NCBI GenBank assembly: GCA_963971285.1
Contig: OZ020255.1
Coordinates: 5,642,001-5,706,000 of the forward strand
Direction: 5' to 3'
DNA length: 64,000 bases
Source of the DNA: Astropecten irregularis
Taxonomy: Eukaryota > Echinodermata > Asteroidea > Paxillosida > Astropectinidae
The notes beneath the pieces were generated by a model. It did no database searches, was not told the DNA's origin, and saw nothing but the letters and a program-made list of their open reading frames with translations. Below are positions 44,901 through 56,825 of the stretch, piece after piece (position 1 is the stretch's first letter; the number at the start of each line of letters is the position of its first letter). Both the position numbers and the translations under genes were made by a program.

Positions 44901-47900
44901 TGACAATGTTCATCCATATTTGGTAACATACCGCCCAGTAAAAGGATATTGTGATTTTCCCCTATGCTTATCTAGTGTCTCCTTTCTTGTCAACCATCAT
45001 CGCATTTTGCAATCAATACACTTGCTACTGATTCAATGATTTTTGTCTGCATTAATATGGCCTTATTATTGTGTCATTACAGGAATTGATGAAGGATGAG
45101 AAGTCTCCCCAAGGGATGATGAATACTGAAGCTTCTGTTGCATCTGACATCAATGATGCAGTTGCCAAGGTGATCATTGACAATGATCTGACGAGCAAGA
45201 ACGAGGACCTGAAGGCCATCAGTGGGCTGATCAAGGTAATAAGAATATAAAGACACAGTTAGTTGATTGATTTTATAGAACAGAAGGACTTAATAATTGA
45301 ATGTGTCTGTCTTTCATTGCAGCCCACCCCGGTCACTGAGCGTCCTACCAGCTCAGCATCTGTCTGTTCTAGACTGATTGTTGTCAGTGAGGCTAGCCTG
45401 TGTGTTGACAACACTGTGGATAAACCACCTGTTACTGATATGACATCTGAGGTGAGTAGCGTCACTTATATTTTATGCTTAATTGGTAAATATAAGCCCA
45501 CTAGATCTCTTGGCAAATACTGGTTCACAACAAGTGCTGATACTATTGTCATCATTATGATGGTGATGATTCTTGATGATGATAATCACAGTCATGGTGA
45601 TAATGATTAGGCAAAACCTTTAGTAAATACAAATTTGTTTACAGGGACTGAGCAAGGAGCCAGTCATCAGTGATGTGACTACCATGACTACTAAGGATGA
45701 TGATGCTACCATGATAGCTGCACCAGTGAGTGTCAAAGATGGTAACAAGACCATTGACCAGGATAACACTGATGAAGATAAGGTCAGTTTTGTAACATGT
45801 TGATGCAGAGAGATGGTAACGTTCAAGGAAGCCATGAATGAACTTTCTTGGCTTGTGTTATTGATTCTGGTTCATCGATGGAACTTAAGCCCGGAGGAGT
45901 CTGTACCACAGTGTATATTGCCATGCTTTAATATCAAGTGAAAAACAACTTTAATATACAGCTTTACCCGTAAACATGTAGTGACTGGTACTTGTACAGC
46001 AGTCACTGCAATGCTTTCTTGGGTTACCTGTATATGGGGGAAAAAACATTATAAAAACTAAATGGATTCACGAGATACATGTGGATTAGTTATTTCTATG
46101 ACATTTCAGATCACTGCAGCCATTGAGTCTCCTAGCAGCTCTGCATCTATCCATTCCAGACTGATAGTCGTGACTGAGGCCGATACCTCCGTTGATAGCA
46201 CCGTGGAGGAACAAGTCACCCCACCAGTCGAGACCGGATGCAAGGTAAGTTTCAGTCAGCAATTACTCTGAGAAATGTTTTCAACATTAAGAAGGCACAT
46301 TTTGGCAGTAACTCATGAATTCTTGTGTTGCATTTTACAGGACTCTTCTAGCAGTCTTGAGGAGGAAGCTGCTGAACGAGTGAAGATGGTTTTGGCAAGA
46401 GTGGAAGATGATAACAAGGCACAGCTTCCTGAGGCTGAAGACACTAATGCCATAGACATTGCTGCTAATAAGGCAAGTGTTAAAATATACAGGACTCACG
46501 ATCAAAGTAAACAGACATCATGAAGGATGTGTAGACTAACTAAAACACACGTAGAGTTAAGAACGTTACACCATCAGGCAGGCAAGAGACTGTCTGATGG
46601 ATAATCACATTGTCACCTTCATTAAAGTCGACATTCCCAGCATCCGGATTGGTGATTGTAAACATCCAGTCAGCTCTCAAATGCCGTAAACCTTGGTGTC
46701 ATATTTGACTGTCATATGTCACATATCAATCATGTGGCATCTGTATCCAAATCTGTTCATTATCACCTCCGCAACATAGGCTTCATCTGCAAATACCTAA
46801 GTCTTGCAGCTACTGAGCAACTGGTCCATGCCTTCATCTCATCCCGCCTCGATTTCTGCAATTCCCTTCTCTAACAACCTACCACAATATCTGATTGATA
46901 AGCTTCAACGCCTTCACAATGCCTCTGCTCGTCTTGTCACCCTATCCAAACGTTCTACCTATATAACCCGCATACTGAAAACTCTCCATTGGCTCCCCAT
47001 CACTGACCGCATTGCCTTCAAGATTATCCTGCTTGTTTTTCACTGCATACATGGCACCTCACCTGGCTACATCAACAACATCATCACCAAGAATCAGCCC
47101 ACAAGGAGACTCCGCTCTGCCAGGTCGCTGCAATTGGTCGCCCCCTGCATCTTTCACTCCTTGGGAGACTGCTCCTTCTCCAAAGCCGCCCCACAACTCT
47201 GGAACAGTTTACCACATGAACTCCGCCAAGTTGATTCTCTATCTTTATTTAAGTCTCATCTGAAAACCCATCTGTTCACCAATCGTTTTTCTGTATAATT
47301 GTTTTCTTTGTTTTGTTTTGCGCCATGAGCGTCATGCTTGGCGGATACCGGCGCATTATAAGTGTCCATTATTATTATTAACACGTACTAAGCAAGAGAC
47401 AGATTGAATGGATTAAAAGTCCCACTGACTGCTGAATTGATACTTTAGGTCTACCAGCACAATCCATCAACCAAACTCCAGACCAAGCCTCACAAATCCC
47501 CCACCTCCAGGCTCCTCTCACATACAAATGTTATTGATTGATTATAGATTGTCATGCAGAGCGTAAGTGCAGCAAAGCAGGCGGCTATCCTTGAGCAAGA
47601 GGCTGCGTATATTGTGGATGCGGTGTTCGCTAGCTTGGATGGAGAAGATGATGAGGAAGAACTGATGCCCGTCCAAGCTCCTGACATGGTGAATATACAC
47701 ATTGACTTTCACATTCGTCATATACTGTACTCTCATTTCTTTTTTTGAATTAATGTCCTTAGCAAGTATAGCAACCATGACACCATCCTCTTCAACCTTG
47801 TGTAACTCGTATCGGTTATTCTACAGACCCCAAGTGCAGCACAGCAGGCAGCTATCCTTGAGCAAGAGGCTGCTCATATTGTGGATGCGGTGTTCGCTAG

Positions 47901-50900
47901 CTTGGATGGAGGAGATGATGAGGAAGAACTGGTGCCCATCCAAGCTCCTGACATGGTGAATATACACATTGACTTTCACATCCATCATATACTGTTTCTC
48001 ATTTCCTTTATGAATTTACAAGTATTTTAACCATGACACCGTCCCCTCTGTTGTATAACCATACCTCCCCCCATTATAGAAGCCCCTCCCCCAATATCCA
48101 ACCATTCCCCGCTTGTAACTCGTATTGGTTGTTCTACAGACCCCAAGTGCAGCAGAGCAGGCAGCTATCCTTGAGCAAGAGGCTGCTTATCTTGTGGATG
48201 CCGTCTTTGCTAGTTTGGATGGAGAAGAGGATGAAGAAGTGGCTGAGCTCCAAGTTACTGACAATGATAGTCTGATAGTCGTGACTGAGGCCGAGACCTC
48301 TGTTGATAACACTGTGGAGGAACAAGTCACCCCACCTGTCGAGACTGAATGCAAGGTACGTTACAGTCATGCAGCCATTGACAAAATGAGCCTGTAGTCT
48401 TTTGGTTCATTGTGACACATTTTGGTGGTAACTCATGGATTCTTGCGTTACATTTACAGGACTCTTCTAGCAGTCTTGAGCAGGAAGCTGCTGAACGAGT
48501 GAAGATGGTTTTGGCAAGAGTGGAAGATCTAGATGATAACAAGGCACAGCTTCCTGAGGCTGAAGACACTGATGCCATATACATTGCTGCTAATAAGGCA
48601 AGTGTTAACATACAGGTCTCACTGTCAAACAAAGTAAAGAGACAGATTGAATGAAGTAAAGGTCCCACTGACTGCTGAATTCATACTATAGGTCTACCAT
48701 CACAATCCATCAACCAAACTCCAGACTAAGTCACACAAATCCCCCACCTCCTCTCACCTACAAATGTTATTGACTGATTATAGATTGTCATGCAGAGCGT
48801 ATGTGCAGCACAGCAAGCAGCTATCATTGAGCAAGAGGCTGCTTATATTGTGGATGCGGTGTTCGCTAGCTTGGATGGAGAAGATGATGAGGAAGAACTG
48901 GTGCCCATCCAAGCTCCTGACATGGTGAATATACACATGACAAGTTGACTTTCACATCCATCATATACTGTTTCTCATTTCCTTTATGAATTAAGTATTT
49001 TAAGTAAAGTATTTTAACCATGACACCATCCCCTCTGCTGTATTACCATACCTTCCTCATTATAGAAGCCCCTCCCCCAATATCCAATCATTCCCCGCTT
49101 GTAACTTGTATCGGTTGTTCTACAGACCCCAAGTGCAGCAGAGCAGGCATCAGAGCAGGATGCCGTCTTTGCTAGTTTGGATGGAGAGGAGGATGAAGAA
49201 GTGGCTGAGCTCCAAGTTACTGACAATGATAGTCTGATAGTCGTGACTGAGGCCGAGACCTCTGTTGATAATACCGTGGAGGAACAAGTCACCCCACCAG
49301 TCGAGACTGGATGCAAGGTACATTACAGTCATGCAGCCATTGACAAAATGAAGCTGTAGTCTTTTGGTTCATTGTGACACATTTTGGCAGACAGATTGAA
49401 TGAAGTAAAAGTCCCACTGACTGCTGAAATCATACTATAGGTCTACCACCACAATCCACCAACCAAACTCCTGACTAAGCCACACAAATCCCCCATGATT
49501 CATTTTTACTTGCGCTTAATCTTGGTTTTTCAATTGGCTATTTGTTTTCCTATTAGACATAACAATTAGTGATTCTGTTTTCCCACCTTGATATACAGAT
49601 GAATGTTGACATCCCTGGCCCATCACATAAACCATCTACTGCCTCAAAGGTCAAAGGGGCCATCAAGGCGGCTTCAAAGAAGAGTCGCAATGCCATCCTG
49701 GGTCAAACAGACAAAGATAAGAAAACCAGTGAGAGCAAGAAGACAAATGAAAAGAAATCGGTGAGTGGCAAGAAGAAACCTTCAACCACTGACCACAAGA
49801 AGATCTCTAAAAGCCAGGCTGCCTCCAGCAGAATGCTACATGAAGCAGCCAATGGAGCCAACGGCAAAGGAAGCACAAAGAAGTCCAGGAATGGCGCGAA
49901 GCAGTCCTCTAAAGGTTCATCAGTTAACATCCCGAGCAGCAGACAGAGGGCAGCTGAGAAGACAAAGGCACCAAGCACAAAGAAGACACCAACCAAATCA
50001 GCATCCAGCAGGATCATAGAGAATTCCAAACCTGCTGATAAACTTAAGGGTTCCAACAGTGCTTCTTTGCCTCTGAAAGATTCACGCGCTATTAAGCAGA
50101 AACAACCACTTGTCTCTTCAAGTGCCAGGAAGCCTGCCAACAAGCAACTCTCAAATACTCCCAAACGTGCTGCAAGAAATCGGCCCATAAAATCATCCAA
50201 CAGTTCTTCAATGAGATCAGTGTCATCTCGGAAACTGAAACAAGGTAAAGTTACTTTCCACGTACCAGATGATGCAGCACATGGGACTCTAACATTCTGT
50301 AACATGCAGTGCACACTAGACTAGTAGGGGAAGCTTTCCAGTAGCCACTGCTAAAACAACCAATAGTCAAAGCATGCATCCATTATACACACTACTTCTT
50401 TATGTTTTGTTCTTTGTAGGAGGGGTCCAGTTGCCTGCCATCACCAGCAAGCAAACCCCTGAGCAAGCCCCTACTGTTGAGCATATTACTAAGGAGGAAA
50501 TCCCGAAGGTAGGTATTATGTTTGTCATTTCATGATTTGACACTACATGTAATTGGCTGTAACAAACAGACCTGAAATCAGAACTGAAGCCCAAGCTCAG
50601 GTTTTGTAAAATGTCTTTGTTATGTCAGGATATAGATCTGAGATACGTCCGAAGATAAACCATGTGCTTTCTAAAGCGTTACAAATTTGGGAAAGTAAAA
50701 GCTTCACCTCAAGACTCAATTTGTAGGATTCTGCGGCAGACTTCAGATCAGTTTATTCATTCATGTTTACTTTCACAATAAAATTGCGCTTAATCATGGT
50801 TTTTCAATTGGCTATTCATTGTTCTATTAGACATAACAATTAGTGATTCTGTTTTCCCACCTTGATATACAGGTGAATATTGTTGACATCCCTGGCCCAT

Positions 50901-52405
50901 CACATAAACCATCTACTGCCTCCAAGATCAAAGGGGCCATCAAGGCGGCTTCAAAGAAGAGTCGCAAAGCCATCCTGGGTCAAACAGACAAAGATAAGAA
51001 AACCAGTGAGAGCAAGAAGACAAATGAAAAGAAATCGGTGAGTTGTAAGAAGAAACCTTCAACCACTGACAGCAAGAAGGTCTCCAAAAGCCTTGCTGCC
51101 TCCAGCAGAATGCTACATGAAGCAGCCAATGGAGCCAACGGCAAAGGAAGCACAAATAAGTCCAGGAATGGCGCGAAGGAGTCCTCTAAAAGTTCATCAG
51201 TAAACATCCCGAGCAGCAAACTGAAGGCATCTCCCAAACGTGCTGGAAGCAATCAGCCAACAAAATCATCCAACAGTTCTTCAATGAGATCAGTGTCATC
51301 TCGTAAGCTGAAGCAGGGTAAAATTACTTTCCACGCACCAGAGGATGCAGCCTCTTTGCCAACTGTTTCTACTCTGGCAACAACTGATTCCACAACAGAC
51401 CTCACATCTATCAACAATGAACCATCTGGCTCCTACAAACCCAGTCTCAAGCATGTGAAGCAGTACGGAAGAAACTTGCACAAGGGGAAAATGTCAACTA
51501 CTAGTGACAGCTCTTCCTGTGGACCTAGTTCTGCTCGACAGGCACAGGGACTGTTGAGACCCTCAGTTCCACTTGCTGACACCAAACACAATACAGCAAA
51601 CTCAGCAACCAAGTTGGGCTTTCCTGAATCAGGAGGTTGTGCTATGGGGGATAATCTTGATCTGTCACGGGAACAAAGCATGACACATCAGTTGTCTATG
51701 GAGATTCAGCCCATGGAGGGACATAATCAGCAGGATGCTATCAATGATGCAAATAATAACCTAGTTCAACAGCTGCAAGACCAACTGCAAGCTTCACAGG
51801 CTCCAGACATGGAAAATGACGCGCCCAGTGAGATGCAATCCACTACACAACCATTGTCAAGCTCTCATGAGATGCGCCAATCTTCAAACACTGCTATAGT
51901 GACTATACGCAATGCAGTGTTTTCTGGCAACTCTCTTGATCCTGACTCTGGTACAGGCCATCTGTCTGAGGTACACACTCAGATGGATGGTGCAGTGAAT
52001 GGCAGCCATTTTTCCATTCATCAGCCATCTACCAGTGAACTCATGCATCATCCCAGCAACAGTAATCCTTCTGATGGAGTCCATGAATCACCTAAGACAA
52101 CTCCACAGGGCAGAGCTTCCAACAAGAGTTCCATGGTCACTGACAAGTTGACACCAAGTTCATTACCTCTACCTACTGACAAGCCATTATCAACTGATCT
52201 TCAGACTGGCCCAGAGACAGACCAAGTCTCCCATCTCATCAAGGATGCTACTACTGCTCTTAACAAGAAACGACAAACAAAGAGTAGGTCCAACACTCCT
52301 TGTACCACTCCTGGTCATCAAACACCTGTTGGTGCTGGTGGGGCATCTCCATGCCAGGAGAGTGCTGACGTGCAGCGAAATAGCTGCACCCATCGCCAAG
52401 ATTAG
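41912..52405 (+). CDS. Gene 3: rearranged paralogue with extra helix exons
   Basis: Exons read as 41912-41960, 43020-43096, 43454-43544, 44551-44657, 45083-45235, 45323-45451, 45645-45782, 46110-46244, 46341-46472, 47560-47688, 47827-47955, 48140-48355, 48460-48597, 48796-48924, 49126-49317, 49599-50244, 50420-50508 and 50873-52405. They sum to about 1403 aa in one frame. The N-terminus is MGCLHTKKRTRRARAS. Helix-bearing exons have expanded to a series of seven, one with its helix partly deleted. The two exons that precede the terminal exon in genes 1 and 2 are missing. The 50244 donor is inferred. Without it the frame ends at 50324 and the rest would be a separate or dead part. The PP1-type motif in the last exon is KITF (51320-51331). 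Confidence 0.65.
44037..44516. mobile_element. Mariner-like MITE in intron 3 of gene 3
   Basis: Ends CAGGGTGTCCCAGAAAC and GTTTTTGGGGACAACCTG (with small differences) are flanked by TA on both sides (44035-44036 and 44517-44518). An internal 40-odd base direct repeat lies at about 44071-44165. The matching intron copy near 50385-50395 shows the uninterrupted site ATTATACACACTAC. Confidence 0.75.
46554..47381 (+). mobile_element. 5'-truncated CR1/L2-like LINE
   Basis: The 3' part of a non-LTR reverse transcriptase. It reads VHAFISSRLDFCNSLL in one frame and, after a frameshift near 46870, LQRLHNASARLVTL, LHWLPITDRIAFKI, SLQLVAPCIF and APQLWNSLPHELRQ in the next (open to 47298). It ends in an ATT microsatellite as CR1/L2 elements do. 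A 7-base target duplication ACACGTA stands at 46547-46553 and 47382-47388. It lies in the intron after exon 9 of gene 3 only, so it is younger than the exon-block duplication. It is inactive. Confidence 0.85.
47560..49317 (+). other. Expanded helix-exon block of gene 3 with fused exons
   Basis: Six exons replace two in the sister genes. Exon 47827-47955 starts like the TPSAA exon but ends like the EEELVPIQAPDM exon. Exons 48140-48355 and 49126-49317 start like TPSAAEQ and continue past the old donor directly into SLIVVTEAETSVDNTVEEQ, the tail of exon 8. They are therefore fusions from unequal crossing over. Exon 49126 also lost 24 bases, turning the helix into ASEQDAVFASL. Exons 46341 and 48460 carry AAERVKMVLARV, with Arg where genes 1 and 2 have Leu, which should weaken helix binding. 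Confidence 0.75.
49599..50324 (+). CDS. Duplicated 5' part of the terminal exon (gene 3 exon 16)
   Basis: It starts after acceptor GATATACAG with MNVDIPGPSHKPS and follows the terminal exon through KVTFHVPDDAA (50247-50276). Then it runs into sequence copied from intron 3, giving a stop at 50322-50324. The word CAAGGTAAAG at 50241-50250 can serve as a donor. Splicing there leaves 646 bases (phase 1), exactly what the next exon needs. If used, KVTF of this copy is removed. If not, the protein ends here as a short form. Confidence 0.6.
   Translation: MNVDIPGPSHKPSTASKVKGAIKAASKKSRNAILGQTDKDKKTSESKKTNEKKSVSGKKKPSTTDHKKISKSQAASSRMLHEAANGANGKGSTKKSRNGAKQSSKGSSVNIPSSRQRAAEKTKAPSTKKTPTKSASSRIIENSKPADKLKGSNSASLPLKDSRAIKQKQPLVSSSARKPANKQLSNTPKRAARNRPIKSSNSSSMRSVSSRKLKQGKVTFHVPDDAAHGTLTFCNMQCTLD
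50420..50508 (+). CDS. Duplicated EQTP exon (gene 3 exon 17)
   Basis: Second copy of exon 4, reading GVQLPAITSKQTPEQAPTVE and then HITKEEIPK, with acceptor TTCTTTGTAG and donor AAGGTAGG. It is 89 bases with a phase-1 start and a phase-0 end, so it links the inferred donor at 50244 to the last exon without breaking the frame. It carries the tail of intron 3 in front of it. Confidence 0.6.
50873..52405 (+). CDS. Terminal exon of gene 3
   Basis: Acceptor GATATACAG is followed by GTGAATATTGTTGACATCCC. It is 511 codons including the stop, shorter than in gene 1 because two segments are missing. One lies after the NIPSS motif (about 80 residues, including PLKDSRAKQKQ). The other is just before HLIKDATTALNKK. 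It keeps the basic Ser-rich start, a KITF motif (51320-51331) and the TP-rich C-terminus. Confidence 0.8.
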   Translation: MNIVDIPGPSHKPSTASKIKGAIKAASKKSRKAILGQTDKDKKTSESKKTNEKKSVSCKKKPSTTDSKKVSKSLAASSRMLHEAANGANGKGSTNKSRNGAKESSKSSSVNIPSSKLKASPKRAGSNQPTKSSNSSSMRSVSSRKLKQGKITFHAPEDAASLPTVSTLATTDSTTDLTSINNEPSGSYKPSLKHVKQYGRNLHKGKMSTTSDSSSCGPSSARQAQGLLRPSVPLADTKHNTANSATKLGFPESGGCAMGDNLDLSREQSMTHQLSMEIQPMEGHNQQDAINDANNNLVQQLQDQLQASQAPDMENDAPSEMQSTTQPLSSSHEMRQSSNTAIVTIRNAVFSGNSLDPDSGTGHLSEVHTQMDGAVNGSHFSIHQPSTSELMHHPSNSNPSDGVHESPKTTPQGRASNKSSMVTDKLTPSSLPLPTDKPLSTDLQTGPETDQVSHLIKDATTALNKKRQTKSRSNTPCTTPGHQTPVGAGGASPCQESADVQRNSCTHRQD

Positions 52406-54904
52406 TTCCCAAATAGGCAGTTCCTCTCTATTAACATTCATTTTATGTCTCATCCATAATGTATCCTGTCCAGAAAAGTTTTCAAATCAAAAGCATTTCC
52501 AGGAAAACCACTCCAAGTTTGAAAACAATTTTGGCCAGGATGCAACCAACTTATAAACACATCTCATTCAAACTCCAACTTTCTCACTCCGGCTTACCTC
52601 ACTTCCAGTGAAGGCACAAAAATAATAATAAAAACAATACATGAATTTTTATCCAGTTTCAGAAAAAGCTATAAAATGAGAGAAAATAGAGAGGAACTGC
52701 CAATTGTTATTGTGTGTGCATGTTTGGATGAATTTATGCTGTGAATTTTCAGTCTTGATTCTCAAATGTTCTCATCTTTCTTTCTACCAAACTCCTCATC
52801 ACCCTCTCCATTAGGGATTTATCTGGCTAACTCACATAATATTCACACTAATGGCACAGCAAATCCAAACATGCACATACAATTTATAGTTTTATTAATG
52901 TTTTATTGATTTTTTTAATTGTTTTCATTTATTGATCTATTTACTTATCATTGTTATCAATCAATCTTTTAAGTTAATGTAAGCACATTTTCATAGAAGG
53001 ATAATGAACTGTCAACAGAAACAGCCGTGGCTAACAATTTCTCGATTTAGATTTTGTCATTTTACCAACTTGGTACCTGAAAATTTCCAAATTAAAATTT
53101 GACCTTAATTTCGTATTGTCTATTGGACATACTCTGTTTATTGTCTTCCTATGAAAATGTGCATGCATCATAGACATGGAAATGAACTGTCCTGGAAAAA
53201 TCTTCGGCAAAATTTAAACATTCATCCATAACACATCTGGATCTTCATGAGTTAGTAAAGCATCGTATAGTGTGGTGTTATTCCTATGAAGCCTAGATCA
53301 GACAGGAACTAATTGTAGGAATGCATACAAGATGACTGTAAGCACTAATACTATGTGCACTATTCCATCTGTGCATGAATTTAGTGTATTTATCCTTGGT
53401 TTCCATCTTACAAGGTTTGCAATCATGAGAGTCACTTATTGTACATTTCTGTTTCATTTCTTGGAGGTTGTTCACATTGACCTACATGCATTTGTTACCA
53501 GCATCAGTCTTTTCAATACCAGAACAATCCTTGACCTACAGGTTGTGCATAACCTCTATAACATCTTATGGTTATTGCAAGGTGGTGTTCTTGTAGAGAT
53601 ACCCATTTGCATCTATTTCCATCTTGGAGGGAACAATTCCTACATGAATTGAAACATCTAAAATGTATCATTCCACCTTAGTGACACCAGTTGTAAACCT
53701 TGAAGGAGCTTCAAAGCAATTAAGATCTACTTTGAAGTCTACAGTATTTTGCGTTTAGAACTACAAACTTGCCCTGTTTGTGGTAAACCAAACATGTCTC
53801 ATGAATTCCAGGATCACATTAATTTCAGGTTTGACCATTCCACCCATTAACCTGGAAAACAGACATGTTGGCAAGTGTCCATGAACACACCATCAAGCAA
53901 TATTTAATTCTGCTCTGTACCACCAGGCTTTCTAGCTTTTACCCCAGCAATGTCATTGAAAGTCACTTCATTGGCCCCCTCGAATAACATCTGGCCTTTG
54001 ACTGACAGTAGAGGACACCAACCACCAATCATAGTGCTCATTGCAACACCACTGGCATATGATTGGATAGAAGTATCACTCCACCATGTTAACTAGCCAA
54101 TCACACACCCTCCTCAGTAAGATCTTATGTGTGATTGGTTGGAAGCTGATGTGACTGAAACATGAATAAATCATTGAGATGGTAGTTTACTCCTTACATC
54201 AGTACAGAATTACTGTTGTAATTCCCTTAGCAGGTCATCACTACTTGTATACTGGTAGTCATACAAGTATTCTCTATGAAATATATAAACAGCAATCCTT
54301 ATACAGGATTATTTCAAGGTAAAAACAAGAAATACGAAATGGTTTTAAATTAAAGTTTACACTGGTACAGCTTATAATCATGTTTTCATTGCAGCATATT
54401 GAAGTCTAAGTGCAGATTACATCATATTCATTTGTCAGACCCACTGGATCACTTTTAAACAGCTAAAATAGTACAATACATTGTGTACTATTCACAAATT
54501 ATAAACAATTAGGAAACTGCACACCTGATTATTGTATACAAGTTTTTATATCATATTCAAGAGCTGGAATGAGTCAGCTTAATCACAATGATGAGAATTC
54601 AGAATCATGTAAAGTCCAAATCCTGAGACATCTTGCAGCAACTTTTTATATATCATGAATCTTGCCTTGAATTGCCACATACCAGCTGCTAATAGCTGGA
54701 GTATATACACAGTGTTTAACTATCTGACTATATATCATATTTTGTATTTGACTTGTATATTTGGTTATTTTCATTTATTCCAGTGAGTCATATATCTGGT
54801 TCATAGGTTTTTGCCGAATTTGATCGTTGTATGGGTACACAGTATACAGTACAAACTGTTCATGAGATGAGAGATAAATTCAAATCTGAATCATTCAAGA
54901 CTGT

Positions 54905-55395
54905 TTGACTGTATGGATTCATCCATCCATGATGGACAAAATCCTGGACGACAACCCAGTGTTGCCCAAGTACTCACAACAAAATCATTTCGGTTGCTAA
55001 CAAATGGTTTCTTCTTCAGTGTACGGATTCATCCACCGATGATGGACATAATCTTAATAAAATTGCCTTTGATGCAGTTTTTGTACACAAGATGTAAAAC
55101 ATTTTGTTGCTTTTTTAGGGAATTGTTATTTCAGTGTACGGATTCATCCACCGATGATGGACATAATCCTATGCAACCTTTGATGTTGTTTTGTACACAT
55201 AACAATTTTTTTCATTTTTTTTTAACTTAATAGTGTACGGATTCATCCACCGTTGATGGACATAATCCTATGCAACCTTTGATGTTGGTTTGTACACATA
55301 ACAATTTTTCAATTTTTTTAAATTAGTGTACGGATTCATCCACCGATGATGGACATAATCCTATGCAACCTTTGATGTTGTTTGTACACAAATTT
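54905..55395 (+). repeat. Hairpin satellite, unit 3 (5 monomers)
   Basis: Inverse orientation copy of the satellite, starting with the monomer that carries the perfect TCCATC/GATGGA stem. Only five monomers remain, and the last is slightly shortened. Confidence 0.85.
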
Positions 55396-56086
55396 TCTTT
55401 TCAGTAATTACACTAGTCATCAACTTTTTAAAGCAAAGAATTATAAAATTATAATTATGCAAGATAATGTGGCAAGGTATTTTTATATGAATGTTTTTAT
55501 AATGAGCCAGTATGATGGCATTATTTTCAAGTTAACCATTTTGATCATGTTGTTGCAATCTTTCATCTGTGATAGTAAAACATCTGTAAAATCAATCATG
55601 TTATTAAATCCAGTGTAAACCCTAACTCTCAGGTCAAACAATATTTAAGATAACTTTTAAGATAATTGGACACTATAATATTGGAAAAAAAACATTGTAA
55701 TGTTTCTCCATTCAAAGGAGTTTTTCATTTAAGGAAAATTAAGGCTTATCATAACACTAAGGGAACCGTATTACTCAAATGCTTACAACTACAAGTAACA
55801 ACTGAATTGACAAAAATTTGTCAGCATTTAGTTGAAAAATGGGTCTGATGAAATTAAGAAAATGGAAGATAAAAATATTGTTTCCTCCTTTTGGCTGCTT
55901 CAATTTATTGATTGTGTTTTGAGTCATGTTGTTTACATTAGCACATTGGTTGGTTTATTCTGCACATAGGTCCTATGATAGGCCTATAAATGACGATATG
56001 ATCCCTATTTCCTTCTTGCACACAAAACCAAAACCTTTGCTTCCTACAGCATTTCTAACCCTTGTTCAATGTCCTTTTCTATTTAA

Positions 56087-56431
56087 AGGTAATATCATAC
56101 TTTGGTTTTTGTCAAAGAAGTACAGATTCATGGGCAAAAATATCAAGGAAGATACAGTAACAGTCATCTGTGAAAATTTCAGTCCCATACTGTGACCAGT
56201 TTTTGAGAAAACAGTGAAAAACAGCCACAGTATTTCTTAAGCCTGTTCTCTTTTATTTTTTTTCTTTTAAAAGATCAAAAAGATTTTTGGTCGTTGTTTC
56301 ACTAATTTATGGATAAAAATACCATTTTATGCAAAAAAAATTTAATAGTAGGTTTCTACCAGCACCATCTTCATACCCTGAAAGTTATACGTAAATCTGT
56401 TTTGGTTTCTTACCAAAGTATGATACTACCT
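56087..56431 (+). mobile_element. MITE family A at the edge of unit 3
   Basis: Flanked by TTAA (56083-56086 and 56432-56435), with ends AGGTAATATCATACTTTGGT and ACCAAAGTATGATACTACCT. It lies right where homology to unit 2 ends. Confidence 0.85.
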
Positions 56432-56435
56432 TTAA

Positions 56436-56821
56436 AGGCAGCGTACAGGATTTGCAAGGTCTCCAAAAACAAAATTTGTATTGAGTTTGGGACAGAAAAT
56501 GGACTCAACAGTTCGTAAACAGTGCAAAGAGTCACCATGGGAAATCCTGGTTCATAAGATGCTGGGTTTTGCAAGGAAATCAAGATTTAGTGTCTAGTTT
56601 AAAAAGATCGTTCGTCCGAACAAATTTTTTTTGCATTTCGAAAGCATGGTGTAACCATGAAGGATTCAAAGGGGGGCAAGATTATTTTGGCCGTATTTCT
56701 GCTATCCAGATGAACAAAGCGTAAAAAGGTACATGTAACAATGTTTTTAAGGAAGTTTAAGACCTTCATTTCTGTTTGAATACCAAATTCAGCCAAAACG
56801 CACATCTTTGCAAATCCTACA
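56436..56821. mobile_element. Second TTAA element in a chain
   Basis: Begins after TTAA 56432-56435 with AGGCAGCGTACAGGATTTGC and ends with GCAAATCCTACA before TTAA 56822-56825. The right terminal repeat is a few bases shorter. It has no coding capacity. Confidence 0.6.
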
Positions 56822-56825
56822 TTAA

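Larger units (their letters stand above)
41510..56080 (+). repeat. Segmental duplication, unit 3 (inverted)
   Basis: Inverted copy of units 1 and 2 with gene 3 and its 3' flank. It differs by duplicated exons, a LINE, a mariner-like MITE, and a deletion near 53940 that removed the small-hairpin array. Confidence 0.85.

Noticed and set aside
46804-47298. Host gene in the intron of gene 3
   Set aside because: The peptide is the C-terminal part of a CR1/L2-type LINE with target duplication and an ATT-repeat tail.
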